49,265 nucleotides of DNA, taken from contig JABHMJ010000010.1 of the NCBI GenBank assembly GCA_018693795.1, positions 1 through 49,265 of the forward strand. The letters run 5' to 3'. Positions 1-9,022 of this stretch are shown here, in pieces. The number at the start of each line of letters is the position of its first letter. The stretch's first letter is position 1. The notes under the pieces are model-generated. The model was given only the letters and a program-made list of their open reading frames with translations. It was not told the DNA's origin and ran no database searches. Source of the DNA: Candidatus Woesearchaeota archaeon. GTDB lineage: Archaea; Nanobdellota; Nanobdellia; SCGC-AAA011-G17; PNOQ01. The position numbers were made by a program, and so were the translations under genes.

Positions 1-3000
1 CCTTCTAATTCTGAAATAGTTCCACCAACTAATGTATCTGTAATTCCGCCAGCTTTAATTCTAGTTCTAACTTCACCATCACATACACCCATCATCCAAT
101 AATGATCTGCAGTTTGTGTTCCAGAAGCTTTTGAAATAATTCTTGGACCACAAGAATTTACAACATCTGGATTTACCCAGGCTGTAATTGTTATTTCATT
201 ATTAACTTGAACATCTCCCATGTTTATTGAATTAGCAATTCCATCAAAATCATAAGCCCCACTTAATTGCCCAGTTATTTGGGTTGGACATGAAGTACAA
301 ACCCCATTATAACTACCAGTAACATCACTATAATCTAAATCTAATGTTAAGTGAGATATTAAAGTTCCAGAAACAGTACAATCACTGTATGAGCATCCAG
401 TTGCAGTACATGTTTTTGTTAAACAATTTTCATTTACTGGACATAATAAATCATTCAATGTTCCTGCACCACATGTTCCTGCGGAACATATGTCATTTTC
501 AGTACAAGTAATTCCATCGTCACATGAATTTGTATTTGGAGTGTTAACACAAGTTCCGGCATTACATGAATCTGTTGTACAAACATTACTGTCCTCACAT
601 TCTGCATCTAAAATACAACCACAATCTTCATCTGTTAAAGTATCACAATCATCATCTAATCCATTTCCACATATTTCTTCGTCGTTTGGAAGTATTTCAC
701 CAACACAACTTCCCCATGTTCCTCCGGAACATGTTTCAGTACCTGCTGAACATTCACCAACGTTTGAACCACAAGATCTTGTATTTCCATCTGTGCAACC
801 AACAGCTGCTGTAAAACTAATTTCTTTTCCATTACTCACTGTTCCATCTGCATCTATTACGAAAAGATAATATGTTTGATCTGAATTTAATGCTCCTTGA
901 TTTGCTGAAAATTGTATTGTTGTTCCATCCCAAGTTGTGTGGGGGATTTGAATTTCACAATTAGTGGCTAAGTCCTTATTTTGATTATTACAAATTTCAA
1001 TTCTTGCAACAGTGTTATCCACATAAACTTCATCCCAATACCACAAACCATTAGCATTATCAGGACAAGCACTACTCACCCCATAATATGACGAAAAGTA
1101 TATTGAATCTGTACATCTTCCTTCACCAAAATAAAAATTATCCACAATTTCCGATTCTATCTCTAAATTTCTAAATGTTTGCCAGAGTCCATCAGTGCCA
1201 AAATGTGCCACCCATTCCCATCGTTCCCAAGAGTCTCTAAAAGGGGTTCCACCAATGCTGCTAATGGCTATATTGTTATTATAATCTTCCCAAACACCAG
1301 ATCGCCACCACCCACTACAATCTCCTCCAGTTCGTATTGCCGGATAATCCCATCCTCCAGCGTTAAGATTCATAAATTTCATACTGCTGGAACTTTCAGT
1401 TTCAGTTCCGTAAAACCAGCCTGTAATGTATATTTCACCATCACAACCATCCGGATAGTTATCCGCCCCCAATAAACTAGTTCCAACAGTCCCTTGTTTA
1501 GAAACAATATTGTTATTTCCCCTAGACACATCATCCGAATATACAGGATCAAACCCTCCCCATTCAGAACCAGTACTCCAACGAGGACCAGATATTATTT
1601 CATTAATAATTCCCTGCTCAAAATCATCTCGTAACCAAGGTGCAACTGGACTCTTAACACCAAACGAACTTCCAGAAATATTAAAACTATCTCCATGCCT
1701 TAAAACACCTAAATTAGAAACATCACCAACATGAGGAACACCAGGAATAACTTGACTAACTTTTAAATTATTTGAACTTTCAATATTAATTAAACTATCT
1801 TCATTTAAACTTGCAACAAAAACATACTCTGGATCTGAATCTCCACCATCAGTATCATCAACCCATTCTGTAATCCAAGTTTGAGTTGCAACTCCAGAAC
1901 TAAAAGTTGTAGAAGCAGGATTAGTTACTGCAACAGGATCTAAATCAACAAATAATAAAAAATCATCTGTGTCAAACAATTCAAAATCTAATTGTTTTCC
2001 ATCACAGTTATTTCCATTAACTGTTAATGTTACTTGTGTGCCTTCATCGGCAGTTGTTGTACTCCAAGATGCTGATGTCAATGAACAATCAGGAATAACT
2101 CCTGATGAAAAACTAACTGGAACACCATTTGAAACTGTTCCATCTTCATCTATTACGAATAAATATAAAGAATCAGTATCTAAGAAAGAACCCTGATTTA
2201 CTTTGAAAGCCAATACATCTGTTGACCATGAAACAAGTTCTTGCATTTCATAATGAACCTCATATGAATTTCCAAAAGGATCAAAAGAATTTGTATCTGC
2301 GATTACAATTCTAGAAAGACTGTCATCAAAAGAAATATCTCCAAAAAGAAATTCCATATCTGGATCAAGGTTAGCCGAAATACTTGGGTCATAACCAATC
2401 ATTCTTATATGATCATAAATACCATCACATGAACTAAAATCAGACCAAGTAGAAACTAATATTCCATCTACGATAGCCCAACTCTTAACTTCAGAAGGAG
2501 AAACATGGGTAATAACTTTAACATGCTCCCATTCGCCTTCACGCATAGAATGAATAGAACCAAAATAATCATTTTCCACCCACTCCATGCAACCATGCAT
2601 TTCTGTAGCAAAAAGAGAACCAGGAACATTTGCAAGTACAAGTTGATCAACCGTACTTGCATCATGCCATTTACGAAGTACTTTGCCAGATACAAAACCG
2701 CCAGGACCTTGGCCAAAATCATGACTAGCCCTAAACCACCAGTCAACATATGTCCATCCTTCTGCATCATTTATATCAAAATTTCTAGCAAAAAATCCTT
2801 TTCTCCCATCAGTATCTGCTAAATTTCTTACAAGATATGATGTATGATTTGAATAACGACTATTTTCACCAATATAAAATCTTGGAACACGCCCATATTC
2901 ATGATTATACCAGGGACAATCTAAACAATATTGCAGGGGATTTCCTTCTCCAACACCATATGTGCCTCTCGTAGGAACAATACTCCCGTGAGAGGTATCA

Positions 3001-3198
3001 TAAGAACTATAGGCATCTATTGAATCAATATTATCAAAAATTAATGCTTGATTGTGATTCTTAAAACCAAAATCAACCCCACTAATACTTATCTGGCTGC
3101 CATGCACTAAATTAGATTCAATAGGATTGACAGAAGGAACAGCACTAACTAAATTAATAAATAATAAAATAACAAATAATAACCCCAACTTTTTCATA
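1..3198 (-). CDS. Giant secreted surface protein, TIG-like/lectin-like plus LamG (3' end outside window)
   Basis: The frame opens at an ATG (3198-3196) and stays open through the left edge, so at least 1066 residues are present and the C-terminus is missing. Residues 1-19 form a signal peptide ending LVSA. Two related long units follow (about 20-375 and 483-800); each starts with a TIG-like strand pair (HGSQISISG; HGDSFNISG), continues into a jelly-roll-like stretch and closes with a 'LFVIDxDGTVSNG' segment. An Ig-like stretch lies between them. Residues about 800-860 carry a MopE-like motif (CGNGLDDDCD), then Cys-rich repeats (DSNVCTTDSC), then a LamG/concanavalin-like domain from about 938. 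The LamG DNA closely matches that of the gene at 43117-47196. Likely role: extracellular adhesion or glycan binding (inference). The end may carry an anchor module, which cannot be seen here. Confidence 0.85.
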
Positions 3199-3271
3199 AA
3201 TAAATAAGGCTAATAAGTATTTATAAGATTAACTTAAAAAAACTTATAAACATAAACAATAATCAAAACAT

Positions 3272-3433
3272 ATGAAACCAAAAATCCCTTTACCAAAAGA
3301 TTATGATTACAAAGCAACATTAGAAAAATTAGACGAATCTGAATTAAAGGCAAGAGTGATGTTAGATATCTTTAAAGAACTTAAAAAAAGAAAACAAAAA
3401 AATCCAGAAAAATGCCCTTGGTGTAATAAATAA
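3272..3433 (+). CDS. Small protein with C-terminal CPWC motif
   Basis: A 53-residue protein beginning MKPKIPLPKDYDYKATLEKL, mostly charged and helical, ending in CPWCNK. The single CxxC at residues 48-51 could bind half a zinc site, perhaps as a dimer, or be redox active. It starts about 20 bases after a TATA-like AACTTATAAACA (3241-3252), consistent with a leaderless message. It is divergent from the giant secreted gene and on the strand of the next two small genes. I do not recognise the family. Confidence 0.6.
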   Translation: MKPKIPLPKDYDYKATLEKLDESELKARVMLDIFKELKKRKQKNPEKCPWCNK

Positions 3434-3482
3434 AAACTTTATCACAATAATCTATATAAATAAAAAAACTAAAAAATCCAAC

Positions 3483-3677
3483 ATGACTACATTACAAGAA
3501 AAATATCCAATAATAACAGAATTATTATATGATTTAAGATTAAAAGGAGAAATTTCTTTTATGACCCCACATGGAATATTAAAAACATTAGAACCATATT
3601 TACAAGAAGATAAACTATATAAACCAAAAGATCAAAATCAAGATAATGATCCCAGAAATCTTGAGCAACGGGTATGA
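3483..3677 (+). CDS. Small hypothetical protein
   Basis: A 64-residue acidic, helical protein (MTTLQEKYPIITELLYDLRL at its start) with no transmembrane segment or known motif. A TATA-like stretch (TCTATATAAATAAA, about 3450-3463) lies about 22-30 bases upstream. Its last 32 bases overlap the start of the membrane-protein gene at 3646, so the two may be translationally coupled. Function unknown. Confidence 0.55.
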   Translation: MTTLQEKYPIITELLYDLRLKGEISFMTPHGILKTLEPYLQEDKLYKPKDQNQDNDPRNLEQRV

Positions 3678-4191
3678 AAGGGCACTTCACATATTAAGTC
3701 AACCCTTACACAATGAAAATTTATTATGGATTCTTGTACCTTTATTTTTAGCATTAATTTTAATGGAACTTTATTTCGGAAGATATGAAAAAGAAGAACT
3801 AGGATGGAATACTGCTTTCGGGAACTCATTAATATTAATTTTCGTATCTGCAAATTTAGTAAACCATTTAATAAATAACAATTTATGGACAGATCCAGTT
3901 AAAGCAGGAGTAGTATTCACATTATTAATTTTAGGATTCATATTAACATTGCTAGATTACTTTCATGCACTACCTGAAAAATTAGCATTCACCGTATCTT
4001 CAAAGTTTCCAATAAGTTTCATTGCGTTTTTAGCAATATTATTTGTATACATAGATATTCCAATAGATACAACAACACTACTATCATTAGGACTAATATT
4101 TATAGCAGCATATCTAATAATTTCATTAGTTCATTTCTTAACCCCCACATTTCATGGGTTAATGTCTCAGGAAGTTCCTGATCCAGAATAA
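3646..4191 (+). CDS. Polytopic membrane protein, unknown function
   Basis: A 181-residue protein with four or five hydrophobic segments (roughly residues 26-43, 63-80, 87-105, 120-137 and 143-165) and a short acidic tail (SQEVPDPE). No transporter or enzyme motif is evident. The start at 3646 lies inside the preceding small gene; the next downstream methionine would remove the first membrane segment, so this start is favoured. It converges on the coiled-coil gene, leaving a four-base gap. Function unknown. Confidence 0.7.
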   Translation: MIPEILSNGYERALHILSQPLHNENLLWILVPLFLALILMELYFGRYEKEELGWNTAFGNSLILIFVSANLVNHLINNNLWTDPVKAGVVFTLLILGFILTLLDYFHALPEKLAFTVSSKFPISFIAFLAILFVYIDIPIDTTTLLSLGLIFIAAYLIISLVHFLTPTFHGLMSQEVPDPE

Positions 4192-4195
4192 AAAA

Positions 4196-4432
4196 TTAAG
4201 CTACCCTTTCATCAAGGGCATTTTCAGCTTGTTGTTTTGCAGCTTCTTGAGCTTTCTTTGCTTCAGCTTCTAAATCTACACCTAAATCTTTCAAAGCCTT
4301 CATATGTGCTTGAATTAACTGATCAACAACTCCAACCATTTTAGCCAATTCATTTCTTTCATTTCCCAAAGTATTTAATGCACCCTTATGGAAACCAATT
4401 AATTCTTCTTTACTCATATTTTCTTCAACCAT
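4196..4432 (-). CDS. Small Ala-rich coiled-coil protein
   Basis: A 78-residue, highly charged helical protein with an Ala/Lys/Glu-rich C-terminal half (AEAKKAQEAAKQQAENA) that looks like a coiled coil. The start follows TGAGGTTAAAAAATGG, so its Shine-Dalgarno-like GAGGT overlaps the stop codon of the ribbon-helix-helix gene upstream, indicating a two-gene operon. Met6 is an alternative start. It might be a partner of the regulator, but no family is recognised. Confidence 0.65.
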   Translation of the reverse strand: MVEENMSKEELIGFHKGALNTLGNERNELAKMVGVVDQLIQAHMKALKDLGVDLEAEAKKAQEAAKQQAENALDERVA

Positions 4433-4441
4433 TTTTTAACC

Positions 4442-4579
4442 TCACTTATATTTTGTTATTTGTTTTATTATTGCTTGCGAAATAAAATCTTCTTCATCAG
4501 CAAACAACCCAGTTTTATCAACAACAGCTTTAACACTATTCATCAATTGTTTTGGTATTTTTATATCAATCACTTCCAT
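4442..4579 (-). CDS. Ribbon-helix-helix-like small DNA-binding protein
   Basis: A 45-residue ORF beginning MEVIDIKIPKQLMNSVKAVV. The pattern is that of a MetJ/Arc (RHH) fold: a short beta strand (VIDIKIP), a helix (QLMNSVKAVVDKTG) and a second helix (EEDFISQAIIKQI). It is preceded by a strong ribosome binding site, GAGGTGA, six bases before the ATG and by a TATA box about 45 bases upstream. It is the first gene of an operon with the coiled-coil gene. RHH proteins act as dimers, often as autorepressors. No toxin gene is recognisable next to it. Confidence 0.72.
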   Translation of the reverse strand: MEVIDIKIPKQLMNSVKAVVDKTGLFADEEDFISQAIIKQITKYK

Positions 4580-4619
4580 TTAATCACCTCTCAAACATAA
4601 TAGAAAAAAGAGACGCCAA

Positions 4620-4631
4620 CCATTTATAAAG
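4620..4631 (-). promoter_or_regulatory. TATA box of the RHH/coiled-coil operon
   Basis: On the minus strand CTTTATAAATGG lies about 45 bases before the RHH start codon, leaving room for a short 5' leader with the GAGGTGA ribosome binding site. The leader distinguishes it from many leaderless genes here. Confidence 0.6.
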
Positions 4632-4645
4632 ATTCTTATCAAAAT

Positions 4646-5245
4646 CTATTTTTTATGTTTTCTTTTAGGTTTAGTATATTCCAATACAATAAAAAATAGA
4701 ATAACAACTAATAAAATTAATAAAATATTACAATAATTAAAACCTTCAACAGAAACTATTTCAGGATCTTCAACTAATAAACAGCCTGCATTCTCTTGGC
4801 ATATATAATTTTCATCACAACTAGTATCTTCAGACCAATCTAAACAAACATCATTATCATAATATCCGCATCTTTTATACACTAAATCATTAGAACAAAC
4901 TAAATTTCCTGGATCACACTCATGTTCACACCCATCATCAACAATAGAATTAGTTTCACTATCATCATTTTCATCAGAACATCCAGGATCTAACGGAAAA
5001 TCAATTAATCCGTCTTGATCATTATCCATTCCATCTTCACAATCATATTTAATAGTTCCACTCCCCCCAGAACCAGGAACTTCAACAGGAACATCAGGTT
5101 CTTCAGGTCCACCAATAACTAATCTACTCCCAACAGATGCTTCAGAACTTGGAGAAAAAACTAAATTTAGATCACCAGATAAACATAAAGTAAAATATAC
5201 AACAAAAACAATCAAAAAAATCCAAAATAAACTTTTAACATTCAT
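4646..5245 (-). CDS. Membrane-anchored extracytoplasmic protein with MopE-like motif
   Basis: A 199-residue protein: N-terminal hydrophobic segment (residues 6-23), then an exposed acidic domain with a MopE-like calcium/metal-binding motif (CEDGMDNDQDGLIDFPLDPGC, here split around residues 69-89), then further paired cysteines, a C-terminal transmembrane helix (about 168-188) and a basic tail (KPKRKHKK). The basic tail predicts an extracytoplasmic body. The start overlaps the upstream stop by four bases (ATGA), so it is the third gene of an operon with 5242-5871 and 5876-6502. The precise role is unknown. Confidence 0.75.
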   Translation of the reverse strand: MNVKSLFWIFLIVFVVYFTLCLSGDLNLVFSPSSEASVGSRLVIGGPEEPDVPVEVPGSGGSGTIKYDCEDGMDNDQDGLIDFPLDPGCSDENDDSETNSIVDDGCEHECDPGNLVCSNDLVYKRCGYYDNDVCLDWSEDTSCDENYICQENAGCLLVEDPEIVSVEGFNYCNILLILLVVILFFIVLEYTKPKRKHKK

Positions 5246-5871
5246 TGTTTAATATTTTGATCTGGTTGAGCCATTGGCATCTCTTCCTTTTTTCTTCGGA
5301 ATTTCCTATATAAAATCAAACCAACCAAAGCCAATACAACAACAATAACCACAACATAAACAAAAGTATAATCTCTTCCACTTGGACTACACTGAACTGA
5401 AATCCCCATTGGAGCTCCAACAGCAATAGCAGCAGCAGAACCAGTGCCTGCTTGAGATTCTTCTGTGCTAACTTCAGAAGCTAAAATTTTACCTTCATAC
5501 TTAACAATTGAATCTCCGCAAGTTTGTTTACACATAGTTCCTAAAAATAAACAATCATTTTCATAAACATCTCCAACCTCGAAACAAACTTCTACAGGAA
5601 TAGCATCTTCATGAGTAGTATCTCCAACAATAAAAGTAGAATCTCCAACAGATTTTGTAACTCCCTCTAATTCTTCAGAAGGACTAAGCCTTACATTAAC
5701 AGAATCTTCCCAAGGATTATAAACTTTATATTCTATACATTTTGTTGTTTGTTCTTCAACTAACAAACTATCTTCTTCCCAATAAAGACCAACTCCAGAT
5801 CTAGCAGAAACTCCTTGAGAGAATAATAAGAAACACACCAACATTACTGCAATAATAGTTTTATTTTCCAT
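5242..5871 (-). CDS. Membrane-anchored secreted protein
   Basis: Using the ATG at 5871, the product is 209 residues: signal peptide (to about GVSA, residue 23), a beta-rich domain with two CxxxC-type pairs (CLFLGTMCKQTC), a Gly/Ala-rich linker, a transmembrane helix (about 170-190) and a basic then glutamine-rich tail. A longer open frame upstream would overlap the preceding gene and bury the signal peptide, so it is rejected. It sits four bases after 5876-6502 and overlaps 4646-5245 by ATGA, forming a three-gene operon. Function unknown; probably a surface complex component. Confidence 0.75.
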   Translation of the reverse strand: MENKTIIAVMLVCFLLFSQGVSARSGVGLYWEEDSLLVEEQTTKCIEYKVYNPWEDSVNVRLSPSEELEGVTKSVGDSTFIVGDTTHEDAIPVEVCFEVGDVYENDCLFLGTMCKQTCGDSIVKYEGKILASEVSTEESQAGTGSAAAIAVGAPMGISVQCSPSGRDYTFVYVVVIVVVLALVGLILYRKFRRKKEEMPMAQPDQNIKQ

Positions 5872-5875
5872 TTTA

Positions 5876-6502
5876 TTATATACAACCAGTAGTTGTTTCA
5901 ACCCCCTCAAACCATATAATATTACTATAAGTTCCTTTTTGCTGTCCAGCATCAACATCTAACCAAAATCTATAATTATTTTGACTACCTGGAGCAACAG
6001 TAGTACTTCCTAAAACATAATTTGTTGTTAATGCAGATCCAGGCAAGGCAGGATTATTAATATCATTTAATGTAGAGTCATCCCAAACATAATTCGCTAA
6101 AGGAATTGTATCTAATGCAGGATTTGTTAAAGGGCCATCTGTTTTTAAACAAAAATCAACATTTACATTTGAATCAGAACTTATTGCTATATCGTATCCT
6201 GTCTGATCACCAACATCAAAATTAGCAGTTCCATCTTGAGCTGTAACCGGCAAATTTTCAATAGTACCAAAATCAATACCATTACTCAAATCAGTTGATA
6301 AAGACAAAGCAAGATAAGCAGAAATAGTAACAGAAGATGGAGCAGAAGCTTCAACAGCCCTACCTGTTATTGGAACAGTATTATTTCCATCAGAAGTAGT
6401 ATTAGTAAATAAACCAAAAACAGCAACTACAAAAACCAAAATTAAAACAGATAAAGTAACATTTTCTCTTTTATTAGATTCTTTCCTCTTTTTCTTAGGC
6501 AT
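5876..6502 (-). CDS. Secreted pilin- or coat-like beta protein with ITGRA motif
   Basis: A 208-residue protein with a very basic N-terminus (MPKKKRKESNKR), a hydrophobic segment (residues 15-32) and the motif ITGRA at 45-49, related to ITGMA/YTGMA/FTGNA in other exported proteins here. The rest is a Thr/Asn/Asp-rich beta domain. Its pattern (LSNGIDFGTIENLPVT ... TTNYVLGSTTVAPGSQNNYRF) matches the C-terminal domain of the 345-residue neighbour, so the two are paralogous. A TATA box (GTTTATATATAC, 6519-6530) lies about 22 bases upstream. It is first in the operon and may form a fibre or sheath (inference). Confidence 0.72.
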   Translation of the reverse strand: MPKKKRKESNKRENVTLSVLILVFVVAVFGLFTNTTSDGNNTVPITGRAVEASAPSSVTISAYLALSLSTDLSNGIDFGTIENLPVTAQDGTANFDVGDQTGYDIAISSDSNVNVDFCLKTDGPLTNPALDTIPLANYVWDDSTLNDINNPALPGSALTTNYVLGSTTVAPGSQNNYRFWLDVDAGQQKGTYSNIIWFEGVETTTGCI

Positions 6503-6533
6503 AACTAAATTAATGGATTAGTATATATAAACC

Positions 6534-7571
6534 TTACGGTAAATCTCCATGAGGAACCGCCTTTACATCAACAAGGTTAGAATATAATCCTGGAGATTGC
6601 CCACCAGGAACTGTCAAAAAGAATTTAAAATAAACGTTTGTTCCACTAGGTAAATTTTCTCCAATTAAATTATCTAAATAGTTTGTAGTCAAAGGATATT
6701 TTACTCCCCCAGGAATACTTCCATCAATTAAACTATAGCTAAATTCTTCATTATTTAATAAAATACTATTCCCTCCTGAAATTAAATTACCATTTGCACG
6801 AACATAAATATCCACATTAGTTCCAGTTGCATCTATTTGAGCATTGTAATCTGTTATTCCTACCCCATTATTCCCTCCAGCATCTTGATCAGTAACTGGC
6901 AATTCAGAAATATCCCATGCAATTCCTGTTGCCATAGCATTTGACAATGAAACAGAAATAGAAAAAGCATCTAAAGTTGAAAAACTCCAAACTTCTCCAG
7001 TAAATTCTCCAAAAGAATCTTTAGCAACAATTTGCCAAAGATAAGTTGTTCCTGGACTTAATCCCCCTAAAACATAAGTGGTTTCAGTTTGATCAGATGA
7101 AACTAAAACTAAACTCTCTCCAAAATAAACATCATAAACAATCGAATCCTCATCATCATCTACAGCATCCCAACTTAAAACAACGCCAGTAATTGGTTGA
7201 TCAATTGCACCATCTATTGGATTTGGATTAGAGATAACTGGTAAAATATTACAAATTGTATTGGGAATACAATTAATCATACATTGTGTTGGGGCAGGAC
7301 TTAATTTAGGAATTCCAGGACTAAGTAGTGGAAGTCCAGTTTTATCACCATCACTTACTGGGGGGTCTCTAATTTCTGGTATATCGCAAGTTCTTCCATA
7401 TGTCATTTCGTGTGCACCACAAGTTCCTCGGCCACATCCAACTTCTTCCCAATCAGTACAATCTCCACAAAAAATTTCTTCTGGAGCCAATTGAGGTTCT
7501 TGTTGAGATCCAAAGAAATATAAAATTAAAATAATCACAAACGCAATAATTCCAACATACAATTTTTTCAT
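6534..7571 (-). CDS. Secreted protein with fibronectin-III-like and coat-like domains
   Basis: A 345-residue protein: N-terminal signal anchor (residues 4-21), a short Cys-rich section (CGDCTDWEEVGCGRGTCG), a Pro-rich linker, an FN3-like domain (about 113-200; LSWDAVDDD ... YLWQIVAKD ... WSFST) and a C-terminal beta domain (about 205-340) related to the neighbouring 208-residue protein. Its own TATA-like box (about 7590-7597) lies roughly 20 bases before the ATG. The shared C-terminal domain suggests both proteins join one extracellular structure, with the FN3 part as a spacer or binding module (inference). Confidence 0.74.
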   Translation of the reverse strand: MKKLYVGIIAFVIILILYFFGSQQEPQLAPEEIFCGDCTDWEEVGCGRGTCGAHEMTYGRTCDIPEIRDPPVSDGDKTGLPLLSPGIPKLSPAPTQCMINCIPNTICNILPVISNPNPIDGAIDQPITGVVLSWDAVDDDEDSIVYDVYFGESLVLVSSDQTETTYVLGGLSPGTTYLWQIVAKDSFGEFTGEVWSFSTLDAFSISVSLSNAMATGIAWDISELPVTDQDAGGNNGVGITDYNAQIDATGTNVDIYVRANGNLISGGNSILLNNEEFSYSLIDGSIPGGVKYPLTTNYLDNLIGENLPSGTNVYFKFFLTVPGGQSPGLYSNLVDVKAVPHGDLP

Positions 7572-7643
7572 ACATAAAAAAAGAAGAAGGAATATATAAA
7601 TCTTATCGAAAATTTTATATATGGGAAATTCTAAAATTGATTT

Positions 7644-8354
7644 ATGTTAAAAGGGAAAGTTGCAATTGTTACTGGTGGGACAAAAGGCATTGGTGAGGGA
7701 ATTGCAAACAAATTCAAAAAAGAAGGTGCAAAAGTAGTTGTATCAGCAAGAACAAAAATAAAAACAAAACACTATTTCATAAAATGTGATGTTTCTAATT
7801 CTGATGAGGTCAAAAATTTAATCAACGAAACAATAAAAAAATACAAAAGAATAGATATTGTAGTAAATAATGCAGGGATATTCCCTTTCATAGAATTCAA
7901 AAGCATGACAGAAGAACAGTGGGATGAAGTAATGAATGTAAATTTAAAAGGAATGTATTATATAACAAAGGCAGCCCTACCATATTTATTAAAAAGAAAA
8001 TCTGGCAAAATAATAAATATTGCATCTATTGCTGGAACAAAAGTTGGATTTCCAAACTTAGTTCATTATTGTACAACAAAAGCAGGAGTTTCAGGATTTA
8101 CAAAATCACTAGCATTAGAACTAGCAAAATCAAATATTCAAGTTAATGCAATAGCTCCTGGAGTTATCATGACGCCTGGAGTAAAAAAAGGATTAGATAA
8201 AAAAACAATTAAAAATTTATTAATGACAATTCCAGAAGGAAGAGGGGGAAAACCTTCAGATATCGCGGCAACAGCAGCTTTCTTAGCTTCAGAAGAATCA
8301 CAATATATCACTGGACAAACAATAGTAGTTGATGGTGGCTATACAGATCAATAA
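7644..8354 (+). CDS. SDR-family NAD(P)-dependent oxidoreductase (FabG-like)
   Basis: A 236-residue classical short-chain dehydrogenase/reductase. Visible motifs are the nucleotide-binding TGGTKGIG (10-17), NNAG (75-78), the active-site Ser128, Tyr142 and Lys146 (YCTTK), and the PG after the sixth strand (APGVIMTPG). The C-terminal GQTIVVDGGYT is typical of 3-oxoacyl-ACP reductase or glucose dehydrogenase-like members. Substrate cannot be inferred; no fatty acid genes are nearby. A TATA box (TTTTATATATGG, about 7611-7622) lies some 25 bases before the ATG. Its 3' end overlaps the convergent Dph2-like gene by seven bases. Confidence 0.92.
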   Translation: MLKGKVAIVTGGTKGIGEGIANKFKKEGAKVVVSARTKIKTKHYFIKCDVSNSDEVKNLINETIKKYKRIDIVVNNAGIFPFIEFKSMTEEQWDEVMNVNLKGMYYITKAALPYLLKRKSGKIINIASIAGTKVGFPNLVHYCTTKAGVSGFTKSLALELAKSNIQVNAIAPGVIMTPGVKKGLDKKTIKNLLMTIPEGRGGKPSDIAATAAFLASEESQYITGQTIVVDGGYTDQ

Positions 8355-8605
8355 AAAGGCCAAGCACTATGTCCAAATTGAACTAATAAATCGAATTTTA
8401 AATCTTTTAATCCCAACGGAGTATCACATGCGCCCCAACAAGAACCACTCCAAATAACAAAATTACAATCAACTTTTATTTTTAACTCTTTTACAATTTC
8501 AGTTGCCTCTGGTTTTAAACCATCTGGCAATTGCAAACAAACTAATTTAGCATTCTCTTTTTTTATTTCTTTTACTAAATTATCTATTTCTAAATCATAT
8601 TTCAT
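8348..8605 (-). pseudogene. Truncated Dph2-like protein (N-terminal domain only)
   Basis: An 85-residue product resembling the first domain of archaeal Dph2, the 4Fe-4S enzyme that starts diphthamide synthesis on EF2. Signs are LQLPDGL (24-30), the cysteine motif GSCWGACDTP (Cys56 and Cys60) and LLVQFGHSAWP (73-83). Full-length Dph2 is about 330 residues with two further cysteine-bearing domains; here the frame stops just after the FGHS motif and the adjacent DNA is the SDR gene on the other strand. It may be a decayed remnant or a reduced single-domain protein; the reading frame itself is intact. A Dph6-like gene lies at 31759-33183. Confidence 0.7.
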
Positions 8606-8646
8606 AATATATTTTGAAAAACTAATAGCTTTTTAAAGCTTACTTA

Positions 8647-8991
8647 ATGGATAAATTAATGGAATATAGACATCCATGCGGACTTTTAGAAGAACAATCA
8701 ACTTTAGAATTTTCTACAACTGAAGATCCAATTCCTTGCATTTACAATGATTTATGCAACATAGAAGGAGTTCCATATAATTATGAATGTACTCAAGAAG
8801 AAGGATGTCCAGTAGATTGCCAAGAATTCTATCACATGTTACAATCTAAATTAAAAGGGATAGAAAATGGGGCAAATATTTTAGAAAAAATAGTAGATAA
8901 GATGAAGAAAGAAAGAGAAAAAGAAGGAAAATTAAAATTAGAAGATGAAATTCAATTAAAAAGTATACAAGACATGCCAGAAAGATCCTAA
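8647..8991 (+). CDS. Small Cys-rich hypothetical protein
   Basis: A 114-residue protein. The first 60 residues hold six cysteines (PHPCG-, PCIYNDLC-, -YECTQEEGCPVDC), probably metal-binding; the second half is a charged helix that may form a coiled coil. The promoter region shared with the Dph2-like gene holds AGCTTTTTAAAGCT (about 8626-8639), an inverted repeat that also resembles a TATA element. No signal peptide is present, so it is cytoplasmic. Family not recognised. Confidence 0.65.
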   Translation: MDKLMEYRHPCGLLEEQSTLEFSTTEDPIPCIYNDLCNIEGVPYNYECTQEEGCPVDCQEFYHMLQSKLKGIENGANILEKIVDKMKKEREKEGKLKLEDEIQLKSIQDMPERS

Positions 8992-9022
8992 AAAATATTT
9001 ACACAAATTTTACTAACACTCT

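Noticed and set aside
490-870. Plus-strand open frames of 126 and 82 codons inside the first giant gene
   Set aside because: They lie opposite a long continuous frame with clear Cys repeats. Their Ser/His-rich composition comes from reading the complement of Cys- and Asn-rich codons.
5872-5958. Longer N-terminus for the 209-residue membrane protein
   Set aside because: The extension overlaps the preceding gene's coding end and places a signal peptide in the interior; the ATG at 5871 lies right after the upstream stop.
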